Shown: positions 18,063-25,093, numbered from the stretch's first letter. The stretch: 41,307 nucleotides of DNA from Campylobacterota bacterium (GCA_003643835.1 QMKX01000013.1:1-41307); one strand, 5' to 3'. Numbers and translations are program-made. The notes: generated by a model from the sequence alone, not told the origin.

Positions 18063-19481
18063 TTAATATATGGCTTGTGGTATTTTATTTTTATACTTTG
18101 TCATAGTTTCACCTATGTTAGCATTTGTAAATGTAGGATCAGCTACATAATATATCTTGCCATTTACCTTATATCCATCACCTTTTATTCGCGAACTCAA
18201 AGCCACTGCCGAAGCTATATGATCTTTGTATTTTAAACCTATTACATCTATGTTTAATAAATTTTTGACTAAATAACTAAACAATATCGTCCTATCTTCA
18301 CAATCGCTATATCTATAATACAAGGTCTCTTCAGGAAACAACACTTTTTCATATTTGAAGTGATTTTGATCTGTTTTATACTCAAAAGAGTTTTGAACAA
18401 ATCTTAAAAGTATGTTTACTGCTTCTACTTCTTTTTTACCATCAATAATTTTTCTCAAACTTTCAAGTAGTTTATCTTTTGTTAGACTTGATACTTTAGT
18501 ATCAAAATATACTTTATAATCACTTTGTGGATATGAATGATAAAAATCTATCAAATTTTTGTTTAGTGTAGCTTCAACATTGTGTGTTTTTTTGTAGTAT
18601 CTAAAACTATATTTTTTTGCGAGTATTTTATTCTCAAATTTCAATGGCTTTTCTATTTTGAAGCTTAATTCTTGAAGTTTTTTGCTATAGCTTGTCTTGT
18701 ATGTTCTTATATTTGATAAGTTCTTTGCTCTTCCTGTTGGGTCAAGAACATAGTATCTTTTGTCGTTGATATAAAAATAAGAAACTTGATACAGTTTGTG
18801 CGATATACCGCTAAGCAGATAAACTTGTTGCGTGTTGTATCCAATTTTTGTATCCAATCCTAACTTTGTCAGCACAAACCAAGTGAAAAGATTTGCTTTG
18901 TTTTTATTTGAATAAAACTTCATACCCATTTTATAAACAAACTGGTATTTTGCCCAGTCGTTCAATTGCATATTGCTAAAATGAAACTCAAATTGTCTTA
19001 TAAGAGGTTTGTAATCCTTTTTTGAAAAATCAAACCAAAATTTAGCTATTGTATTTTTTGATATGTCATTTATAAAAAAATCAAATTTTTTATTGTATGC
19101 TACTTGAGATATAGTGCCAAAAAAGCTTATACCCACAAGCATATCTTTGTTTAACAATTTTATATCTTTTTTTAGCAAGTCTTTTATTTTTCTTTTTTTG
19201 ATTGGTTTTATTTTGATTGTTTTTGAATTTTTTATATCTGCTGCTCTTTTTTTAGTCTCTTTGTTTTTAGAAGGCAATTTGTTTGGTTTTGTTTTTTTGT
19301 ATCTTGTTTGGTTTTGTTTTAACTTATACTCTTTCCAGCTTTTTTTCAAACCATTTGCAAATGCCCTGTCTTGATTTGCTTTATAAGTGTCATATTTTTT
19401 ATTTTGCTTTTTAGCCCACTCATCGTATGAGACAGTATATGCAAGCGATATAACCAAACACAAGCTTATAAATATTTTCAT
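18063..19481 (-). CDS. Secreted transglutaminase-like protein
   Basis: A 472-residue exported protein with a signal peptide (KIFISLCLVISLAYT), a Lys-rich basic segment (about 20-110) and a C-terminal transglutaminase-like domain. The candidate triad is Cys394 in YSDCEDRTILFSYLV, His421 in KYKDHIASAV and Asp448 in YYVADPTF. A region at about 195-250 (LFTWFVLTKLGLDTKIGY, RYYVLDPTG) resembles the same domain but lacks the Cys and His. It could be a peptidase or protein cross-linker of the envelope. It is the first gene of the superoperon, with ATG at 19481 and AAGGA upstream. The family call is good; the substrate is unknown. Confidence 0.78.
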   Translation of the reverse strand: MKIFISLCLVISLAYTVSYDEWAKKQNKKYDTYKANQDRAFANGLKKSWKEYKLKQNQTRYKKTKPNKLPSKNKETKKRAADIKNSKTIKIKPIKKRKIKDLLKKDIKLLNKDMLVGISFFGTISQVAYNKKFDFFINDISKNTIAKFWFDFSKKDYKPLIRQFEFHFSNMQLNDWAKYQFVYKMGMKFYSNKNKANLFTWFVLTKLGLDTKIGYNTQQVYLLSGISHKLYQVSYFYINDKRYYVLDPTGRAKNLSNIRTYKTSYSKKLQELSFKIEKPLKFENKILAKKYSFRYYKKTHNVEATLNKNLIDFYHSYPQSDYKVYFDTKVSSLTKDKLLESLRKIIDGKKEVEAVNILLRFVQNSFEYKTDQNHFKYEKVLFPEETLYYRYSDCEDRTILFSYLVKNLLNIDVIGLKYKDHIASAVALSSRIKGDGYKVNGKIYYVADPTFTNANIGETMTKYKNKIPQAIY

Positions 19482-19518
19482 TTTATTCCTTAATCTTCAC
19501 AACTATCTCATATATTAA

Positions 19519-19527
19519 ATAATACCA
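19519..19527 (-). promoter_or_regulatory. Promoter of the 16-kb superoperon
   Basis: The minus strand reads CTGGTATTATTTAATA, an extended -10 (TGG TATTAT) about 40 nt upstream of the start at 19481. It lies between the lipoprotein terminator and the transglutaminase-like gene and is the only good promoter before a series of coupled genes ending at 3393. Confidence 0.55.
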
Positions 19528-19561
19528 GACATTTATAGAACTTCTAATCATAAACAAAAAC

Positions 19562-19590
19562 AAATCAAGAGAACAAAAATCTCTTGATTT
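19562..19590 (-). terminator. Terminator of the lipoprotein pair
   Basis: AAATCAAGAG and CTCTTGATTT form a 10-bp stem with a 9-nt loop, followed on the minus strand by GTTTTTGTTT. It lies 7 nt after the stop of the small lipoprotein gene. Confidence 0.8.
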
Positions 19591-19596
19591 GCTAAT

Positions 19597-19767
19597 TTAT
19601 TTATTTAGCTCTTTGTCAAGTGCTTTGTCAGCCTGATCGGCTTTAAACTCTTGATACATCTGTTTCTCTTTTGGGTCCTTTTTTGGTTGTGGTTTTGATG
19701 CACATCCAGCAAACAAACCAATCGCTAATCCACATACTACTATGGTAGACAATATATTTTTCAACAT
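19597..19767 (-). CDS. Small lipoprotein resembling the tail of LPP20
   Basis: A 56-residue lipoprotein. The N terminus MLKNILSTIVVCGLAIGLFA leads to a lipobox LFAGC with Cys22 as the lipidated residue. The mature part is a short hydrophilic helix (KEKQMYQEFKADQADKALDK). That helix matches the last 25 residues of the upstream LPP20-type protein (EQAMYQRF...QA...LNKELEK) at about 13 of 23 positions. The ATG at 19767 is close behind the upstream gene's stop at 19771, so the two are co-transcribed. Probably a partner or truncated paralogue of its neighbour; function unknown. Confidence 0.8.
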   Translation of the reverse strand: MLKNILSTIVVCGLAIGLFAGCASKPQPKKDPKEKQMYQEFKADQADKALDKELNK

Positions 19768-19770
19768 AAT

Positions 19771-20358
19771 CTACTCGCTTGCTTTTTCAAGCTCTTTGTT
19801 TAGCTCACCATTTGCTTGTGAAGCGAGAAATCTTTGATACATAGCTTGCTCATTTTTAAATGATGTTTTGATGGCTTTCTTCATAGAATTGCCAACATCT
19901 CCTGACTTGACTACTACCAAAAGATACATCTCTTTTGTTGTTGGGTGTATCCACATCTCTACAGATTTTGAACCACTTAAAGTTTCATTTGTCAGCTGTT
20001 TTGATACCGATGATGTTGCTTTGTCAAATGTGCTATCAGCTTCACTTCCTGTAGTGCCTTTATATTGTTTAAATAAATTTGCAACTTTCACTCTTATTTG
20101 CGATGCTAATTTGTCTCTTCCATCGGCTAAAGCTTCACTTCTTTGAAATGACACATCTTTGCCTGCATTTGGCTTTGATATACCAACCTCTGCTATTGAA
20201 CCCTCTGATTGTGGATTACATGTCCATTTTGGTGCTAATACACCATGCCACTTACAAGTAAAATCATCTTTTGTAGGTTCAGTGGGTTTGCTTGAACAAC
20301 TCACTAAAAAAAACACCGAAATTATTGTAATTATACTTATATTTATGAAATTTTTCAT
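19771..20358 (-). CDS. LPP20 family lipoprotein
   Basis: A 195-residue lipoprotein with signal KNFINISIITIISVFFLVSC and lipidated Cys21. The mature domain (about 34-165) has the LPP20 pattern GSIAEVGISKPN followed by QRSEALADGRDKLASQIRVK and a VEMWIHPTTKEMYLLVVV strand. A C-terminal helical tail follows. In Helicobacter pylori Lpp20 is an outer-membrane lipoprotein and antigen; its function is not settled. It has its own promoter at 20385-20390 and GGAG before the ATG. Confidence 0.85.
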   Translation of the reverse strand: MKNFINISIITIISVFFLVSCSSKPTEPTKDDFTCKWHGVLAPKWTCNPQSEGSIAEVGISKPNAGKDVSFQRSEALADGRDKLASQIRVKVANLFKQYKGTTGSEADSTFDKATSSVSKQLTNETLSGSKSVEMWIHPTTKEMYLLVVVKSGDVGNSMKKAIKTSFKNEQAMYQRFLASQANGELNKELEKASE

Positions 20359-20384
20359 AATACTCTCCTTTTAAATAGTTGTGA

Positions 20385-20390
20385 ATTATA
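20385..20390 (-). promoter_or_regulatory. -10 element of the LPP20 operon
   Basis: The minus strand reads TTGTAGTATAATTC, an extended -10 about 27 nt upstream of the LPP20 start, with a T-rich upstream tract. It fits sigma-70 promoters of Campylobacterota. Confidence 0.6.
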
Positions 20391-20456
20391 CTACAATATG
20401 CTTAAACGAAACTTTTAATCAAAAACTAATAAAATATTTAAAGCAACCTTAAAATA

Positions 20457-20954
20457 TTACTGACAAACAATAGATGTAAGTTTTTTTTCTTTATAATAAT
20501 ATGTAGTGTTTATATAATCATATTCAAATTGTTCAAAGTGGCTTTTTGCACCATCACTACAAAGCTTAAAATACTCTTTGTTTGGATATATTTCGTTGTT
20601 TTGTTTACCTTTTTTGCCTACATATACGATACAATCGTTTAAAATTTGATTCTCATATGTCGTTACTTTTCCATCTTTTATTGGTGTTCTGTCATATCCT
20701 CTTTCTCTTATGTCAAGGCTTTTAAAATACTCTTTTGATAAATTTAATATAGCAATAGCATTAAACCACGAGTTTTTTTCTTGTTTTATATTCATAACAG
20801 CTCTATATATACTATCAGATTTTCGCCAAGATGGTTCTTGGTCAAATACTCTTTTGTATCCGCTAACCTTAACATATTTTATCATATCGTTGGTGATGCC
20901 GTGCTTATACAACTCATCTGGGTGCAAAAGCGAACCAAATACTATCAAGTTCAT
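20457..20954 (-). CDS. Gamma-glutamylcyclotransferase-like (AIG2/GGCT fold) protein
   Basis: A protein of 165 residues from the ATG at 20954 (MNLIVFGSLLHPDEL). The FGSLL motif matches the [YF]GSL substrate loop of the GGCT/AIG2 fold. SLDIRERGYDR provides the RE..YxR pattern with the candidate catalytic Glu. Family members release 5-oxoproline from gamma-glutamyl amines or peptides, or degrade glutathione. An in-frame ATG at 20987 would add 11 residues and overlap the kamA-like gene by 23 nt; the motif position favours 20954. It is the third enzyme of the GntR/ATP-grasp/KamA cluster, suggesting it trims or recycles a gamma-glutamyl-type conjugate. That pathway role is inference. Confidence 0.75.
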   Translation of the reverse strand: MNLIVFGSLLHPDELYKHGITNDMIKYVKVSGYKRVFDQEPSWRKSDSIYRAVMNIKQEKNSWFNAIAILNLSKEYFKSLDIRERGYDRTPIKDGKVTTYENQILNDCIVYVGKKGKQNNEIYPNKEYFKLCSDGAKSHFEQFEYDYINTTYYYKEKKLTSIVCQ

Positions 20955-20964
20955 ATTTTTGCTT

Positions 20965-22557
20965 TTATTGATAGTTTTCAAATCCATAAGACTTGTTATA
21001 CTCTTGCATACTCATATCAGGATATGGAACCTCTTCATCACTCCAAGGTTTTTTCAATATATAATCTCCGCCCTCATTTATCTGCTTGACATTGTCTTTA
21101 TGCAGAGGTATCTTGCCGCCAGCAGTTGCTAAATATCTAGGAATTGCATCGCCACTTATGTTGCCATACATACTCTCTACTATATCTCGCCCCACACTTA
21201 TAGGCACTCTCATATGACCAAATTCTGGGTTTCTAAAACTACAATTAAACAGATAATACGGTCGTATATAACACTCTTGTAGCAGTTCGCATAGTTTCCA
21301 CATCTTTATTTTATCATCATTTATACCTCGAAGCAACACCGCTTGATTTAGTATAGCGCTTGTGACGCCGCTTAGTTTTCTAAATGCTTCTTTGACTTCT
21401 GGAGTTATCTCTTGGGCTGTGTTGATTTGGGTTACAAATCTAAGTGGTTTTATATCGTTTGATTTTCTGCATATTTCTAAAAACTTGTCATCTATTCTTT
21501 GTGGTGTCATCACAGGAATTCTACTGCCTATTCGTTTGATTTTTATGTGGGGTATTTTGTCTAACTCTTCAAACAAATACTCCAACCTTTTGTTTGAGAG
21601 TGCCAAAGCATCGCCACCTGTTATGAGAACATCTCGCACTGTTGTATCTTGTCGTATATAATCCAAAGCTTCTTCATAAGTTCCCTTGCTACTCACCCAG
21701 TCTTTGTCTGATATGTGATCAAGTCTCAAACAATAAGTGCAAAACATAGCACACATATTGGTTGCTTTTATTGTCAGCACTCTTGGATAAAATTGATCTA
21801 TCAATCTTGCAGGCGAATGATCACTTGCTACTGGTTCTATATTTATACCTTTATTGTCTATCATATCTCCCGTTGGCACGCTTTGTAAAAGTATTGGATC
21901 ATTTACAACACCTGGTATTATCAAACTTGCATAATATGGTGAAATTCTCATACGAAATACTCCTACTACTCTTTGGATATCATCTATAAGTTTTTGTGGT
22001 ATTTCCAGTATTTGTGCCAATTGCTCTCCTGATGTTATTGCATATTTTATCTGACCAGCATAGGAGTTCCACGATTCATCACTCATATTTAATTTTTTTT
22101 GAATTTTTTCTCTATTTTTTTTCATTTTAGATTGTAAGTCAAATCCACTTGGTGCTACTTTGGTATGATTATTTATATAATCTTGCACTCTTATATTTGC
22201 ATTTTCAACGATAGGCAAGGCAGAAAACACCCTGCCACCTACACTAACACCATGTTCATCGGTGCTTTTATGCTTGTGTGCCATTAGTTTAATCTCATAT
22301 TCATCTAACCCTATGTCTGTTGGGGTTGCTCCATATTGTTCTTTTATTTTTTTAAGTTTGACAAACAACTCTACTATTGGCTTGGTTAATTTATTTGAAG
22401 TTTTTGAAAACTCAAGCCACTGTTTTGCCTCGTCTATATCTATTTTTGACACCTCTTTTTTTTCTATTTTTGTTTCATATAAAAAATCAAAAAAAATTTT
22501 ATCAAATTTATCTAATTTATTTATATCTATACTGCCTTGTTCGCCACATTCCATCAT
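20965..22557 (-). CDS. KamA family radical SAM protein (non-lysine 2,3-aminomutase-like)
   Basis: A 530-residue radical SAM protein. The [4Fe-4S] motif CAMFCTYC gives Cys269, Cys273 and Cys276. The KamA region FRMRISPYYASLI, DVLITGGDALAL and the PLP-lysine motif AGGKIPL (Lys482) are present, so it should bind SAM, an Fe-S cluster and PLP. It is about 110 residues longer than classical lysine 2,3-aminomutase, with an N-terminal extension to about residue 165. The two aspartates that bind the lysine side chain (Asp293 and Asp330 of the clostridial enzyme) align with Ser440 and Thr478 (or Tyr475 in an ungapped alignment). Lysine is therefore an unlikely substrate. The start overlaps the ATP-grasp stop (ATGATG) after AAAAAGG. 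Confidence 0.85.
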   Translation of the reverse strand: MMECGEQGSIDINKLDKFDKIFFDFLYETKIEKKEVSKIDIDEAKQWLEFSKTSNKLTKPIVELFVKLKKIKEQYGATPTDIGLDEYEIKLMAHKHKSTDEHGVSVGGRVFSALPIVENANIRVQDYINNHTKVAPSGFDLQSKMKKNREKIQKKLNMSDESWNSYAGQIKYAITSGEQLAQILEIPQKLIDDIQRVVGVFRMRISPYYASLIIPGVVNDPILLQSVPTGDMIDNKGINIEPVASDHSPARLIDQFYPRVLTIKATNMCAMFCTYCLRLDHISDKDWVSSKGTYEEALDYIRQDTTVRDVLITGGDALALSNKRLEYLFEELDKIPHIKIKRIGSRIPVMTPQRIDDKFLEICRKSNDIKPLRFVTQINTAQEITPEVKEAFRKLSGVTSAILNQAVLLRGINDDKIKMWKLCELLQECYIRPYYLFNCSFRNPEFGHMRVPISVGRDIVESMYGNISGDAIPRYLATAGGKIPLHKDNVKQINEGGDYILKKPWSDEEVPYPDMSMQEYNKSYGFENYQ

Positions 22558-23930
22558 TTGTCCTTTTTATTATCTTGTGTGATAGTCCAAGCTATCAGTT
22601 TTTTTCCCATATCTACACCTGCCTCTACATCTTTGTAGTTTTGCCCTGTAGCGATAACGCGTGCTAAAAATGAGCCTTCATTTACAAAAAACTCTTGTCC
22701 TACATGCTCCAATATCATATACTCCTTTGTTAGTTTACTTGAAGCTACTGCTTCAAACATCTCTATTTCGCCTCGTTGTTGAGGCAAATAGCTTATCGTT
22801 TTTAGTCTATTTTTTAGTTTTTGATTATAAGTCGCCCAATATATATTTTGTTTCAAAGCTTCTATATTTACCATATTTGGTGCTTTATTATCTTTAATCA
22901 CTGCATAAAATTCAATCTCTGGTAAATTTGGTGCGCCAACAGGCAACATAGTATGCAAACTGCAACAAAACTCCATAGTGGTGCCTTGTTTTCGTGGATT
23001 TACTTCTATAAAATAAATCTTATTTTTATTTGTAGTGATAAAATCACACCCATATATGCCTCTATATCCCATCTTTGCCATAGCAAGTCCTACTTGTATT
23101 GTCTGTTTTTTTATCTCTTGCTGTATATGCGGTGGTGTTTTAGATGGGCAAGTTGAACCTCTAAAGCTAGTTCCTTCTATACTCTGGTCAGCAATACCAG
23201 CAAAATATACATAATTTTCATTTATAACAACCGCAAGAGATGTAGGATCACAAGTATGTTTTATATATGAAGTTATCAAAAATATATCTTGAGTTTTGTT
23301 TTCAAATCTATTTTTGATATCATTTATGTTTGATGCAATTATGCTATTTGCTCCAGCAGCACTTTGCTCCAATGACACAAAAAGTTTATCGTGTGTTTGA
23401 AAAAGTTCATTTGCTTTTTTTATAAGTTCGACATAATTATTTGCTACAAAATGATCAGCCATAGGCACGATACTGCTAAAAATCTCATACAATGATATCT
23501 TATTTGATAGGGTTTTCACTATATCACTCTTTGGGCCAACTACTACTATATTATTTTTTTTATCAATTGTCATAAATTCGCTTGATTCAAACATATATAC
23601 ATACAATTTTGTTTGATTTTTTAAAATTTTATCGGTTAGTTTATCTAAGTAACTACTATTTGATATATCTTTCATAAACTCATCGTGTGGTTTTCTTTTG
23701 TTTTCTTTTGTTTTGATATGGTTGATTATAATCAAATTTTCGTAGTTGTATTGTTCAAATATATCAGGAGCTATTGTAATACAAACAATTTTATACTCTG
23801 GTATATCCAATGCTTTTGATATAGCTATCTTGAAAAAATGCCCCAATCCATAAGCTTTGAGCTCGCTTATAAATAGAAAATGATACTTGCCTTTATCATA
23901 TACAAAGTTAGTCCATCTTATATCTTTCAT
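22554..23930 (-). CDS. ATP-grasp ligase
   Basis: A 458-residue ATP-grasp protein. After an N-terminal Rossmann-like part, the nucleotide-binding lysine is probably Lys144 (LSNKISLYEI). A Gly-rich segment SAAGANSII follows near 190-198. The metal-binding strand GYRGIYGCDF (Asp296) and IYFIEVNPRKQGTT (Glu309, Asn311, Arg313) complete the fold. Such enzymes join a carboxylate, through an acyl phosphate, to an amine. The substrate cannot be read; carboxylate-amine or peptide ligases are closest in layout. It is coupled to gntR (ATGA) and to the radical SAM gene, so the two enzymes are probably made together. Confidence 0.8.
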   Translation of the reverse strand: MKDIRWTNFVYDKGKYHFLFISELKAYGLGHFFKIAISKALDIPEYKIVCITIAPDIFEQYNYENLIIINHIKTKENKRKPHDEFMKDISNSSYLDKLTDKILKNQTKLYVYMFESSEFMTIDKKNNIVVVGPKSDIVKTLSNKISLYEIFSSIVPMADHFVANNYVELIKKANELFQTHDKLFVSLEQSAAGANSIIASNINDIKNRFENKTQDIFLITSYIKHTCDPTSLAVVINENYVYFAGIADQSIEGTSFRGSTCPSKTPPHIQQEIKKQTIQVGLAMAKMGYRGIYGCDFITTNKNKIYFIEVNPRKQGTTMEFCCSLHTMLPVGAPNLPEIEFYAVIKDNKAPNMVNIEALKQNIYWATYNQKLKNRLKTISYLPQQRGEIEMFEAVASSKLTKEYMILEHVGQEFFVNEGSFLARVIATGQNYKDVEAGVDMGKKLIAWTITQDNKKDK

Positions 23931-24595
23931 ATATTTTTTTCTACCAGCTTTGCTATTTTTTTGCCTGTTTGTATGTAGTGGTCTCTTATGGCTCTTTCTA
24001 CTTTTTTTGCGTTTTTTGATTTTATACTATCTATTATAACTTGGTGTCTGTCTATGATATTTTGTTTTGAATACAATTTTGACCAGTTTTCAAAAAATAA
24101 CAACTTTGATTTTATATTAACTTGGTCAAGAGTATTTAACAAAACTTTATTGTAACTATATTTTAGCACTGATTTATGAAATTTTGTTCCTATATCTATC
24201 TGATTTTCTCCATCGTTTAAAATATCTTGCTTCATATTGGTGACTATATTTTCAAGCAGTATTATATCCTCTTTGTCATGTTCTCTCATAAAATCATTTG
24301 ACAAATAACCCTCGACTAAACCTTTGGTATGATAGGTATCTAACACTTGAGCTGGTGTGATGGTGTTTAGAAATATGCCCACTCTATCTACTTTTATAAG
24401 TATGCCAACAGCTACTAACTCAGATAAAGCTTCTCTAACAGGAGCACGGCTTATACTTAGTTTATTGCTCAACGATGTTTCCGTGATATGCTCTCGTGGC
24501 TTATACTTTTTATCTATTATAGCTTGGTATATATAGTTTATAACTACTTGTCTCAAAGACATTTTATCGTGAGTATAAAGTCCGTCTATATTCAT
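23927..24595 (-). CDS. GntR family regulator, FCD type
   Basis: A 222-residue regulator. The N-terminal winged helix (about 12-75) includes ETSLSNKLSISRAPVREAL, the GntR recognition helix. The C-terminal all-helical FCD ligand-binding domain contains FHKSVLKYSYN and RDHYIQTG near its end, consistent with the metal/acid-binding His residues of the fold. Such proteins usually respond to organic or amino acids of the pathway they control. It leads the operon, with AGGAG before the ATG at 24595. Two palindromes upstream at 24838-24878 are probable operators. Confidence 0.9.
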   Translation of the reverse strand: MNIDGLYTHDKMSLRQVVINYIYQAIIDKKYKPREHITETSLSNKLSISRAPVREALSELVAVGILIKVDRVGIFLNTITPAQVLDTYHTKGLVEGYLSNDFMREHDKEDIILLENIVTNMKQDILNDGENQIDIGTKFHKSVLKYSYNKVLLNTLDQVNIKSKLLFFENWSKLYSKQNIIDRHQVIIDSIKSKNAKKVERAIRDHYIQTGKKIAKLVEKNI

Positions 24596-24707
24596 ATATC
24601 TCCTTTTTTGTTTTCTTTAGTTTTCATATATAGTTTATAACTACTTGCCTCAAAGACATTTTACTACGAGTATTGTTTATGCTCATATTCATATATCTAC
24701 TTTTTTG
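24529..24707 (-). repeat. Tandem copies of the gntR 5' end
   Basis: Segment 24529-24610 (the first 22 codons of gntR and its ribosome site) and segment 24626-24707 align without gaps at an offset of 97 nt, with about a dozen mismatches. A third short match (TTCATATATCT) lies at 24800-24810. The upstream copy is clipped by a stop after VVINYI. Confidence 0.85.
24624..24692 (-). pseudogene. Truncated gntR 5' copy (22 codons)
   Basis: The upstream copy reads MNMSINNTRSKMSLRQVVINYI then TGA, against MNIDGLYTHDKMSLRQVVINYI in the intact gene. The last 11 residues are identical, with at least one synonymous change. The divergent residues 3-10 suggest a remnant of a second regulator gene rather than a fresh duplication. 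Its ATG and start context resemble the intact gene, so it might still be translated as a leader peptide. Confidence 0.6.
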
Positions 24708-24837
24708 CTTCTATGGCGATATCATACACGATAAAAGCAAATTTTGTTCTCCTCGTCTATCGCTATAGTTGGTAAATTGTTGTTTAATTGCCTATATAAT
24801 TCATATATCTATTATTGACAAACACCGCTACATAAAC

Positions 24838-24878
24838 ATTGTCGACAATTACATAAACATTGTCGACAATGTTTATGT
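24838..24878. promoter_or_regulatory. Paired operator-like palindromes
   Basis: ATTGTCGACAAT occurs at 24838-24849 and again at 24859-24870, 21 bp apart centre to centre, about two helical turns. The second is the core of a perfect 28-bp palindrome, 24851-24878, whose left half is ACATAAACATTGTC. The core fits the t.GTNNAC.a pattern of FCD-type GntR operators. The sites lie directly downstream of a TATAAT facing gntR. Confidence 0.7.
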
Positions 24879-24881
24879 GAA

Positions 24882-24887
24882 ATTATA
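24882..24887 (-). promoter_or_regulatory. -10 element of the gntR/ATP-grasp/KamA operon
   Basis: The minus strand reads TTATTGTGTTATAATTTCAC, an extended -10 in T-rich context. The expected start of transcription, near 24876, falls inside the 28-bp palindrome, so a bound regulator would block initiation or escape. This leaves a leader of about 280 nt before the gntR ATG. Confidence 0.6.
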
Positions 24888-25060
24888 ACACAATAAACTA
24901 AAACGAATTGAAAAATTGAAAAATTTTTAAAATATATGAATATAAAGCAATCAAACCAAAGGTCAAGTATATACAAAAATATAGGGTGCGAATAGAACAA
25001 AAATGACAAATATAGCTATTTGAAATATATCAATATCTAAAGACAAATAAATTCAATCTT

Positions 25061-25093
25061 ATATTTTGCCCCAGACAAGTCAGGGGTTCCGAG
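25061..25093. repeat. Dispersed hairpin repeat, type A copy 1
   Basis: ATATTTTGCCCCAGAC then AAGTCAGGGGTTCCGAG. CCCC pairs with GGGG and GAC with GTC around an A-A mismatch. It is identical over 33 bp to the copy at 26415-26447. Confidence 0.85.

Noticed and set aside
22554-23930. Biotin carboxylase as the identity of the ATP-grasp protein
   Set aside because: It is coupled to a radical SAM gene rather than to a carboxylase subunit, and the typical biotin-carboxylase Gly-rich loop and motifs were not seen; a generic ATP-grasp ligase is the safer call.
24830-24878. Short CRISPR-like direct repeats
   Set aside because: Only two units with no spacer between them and no cas genes; they are better explained as paired operators.
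24812-25009. Possible 65-codon protein on the minus strand with Cys-rich end
   Set aside because: It runs through the operator palindromes and promoter, has no ribosome site, and its Cys-rich end is just the repeated operator sequence.
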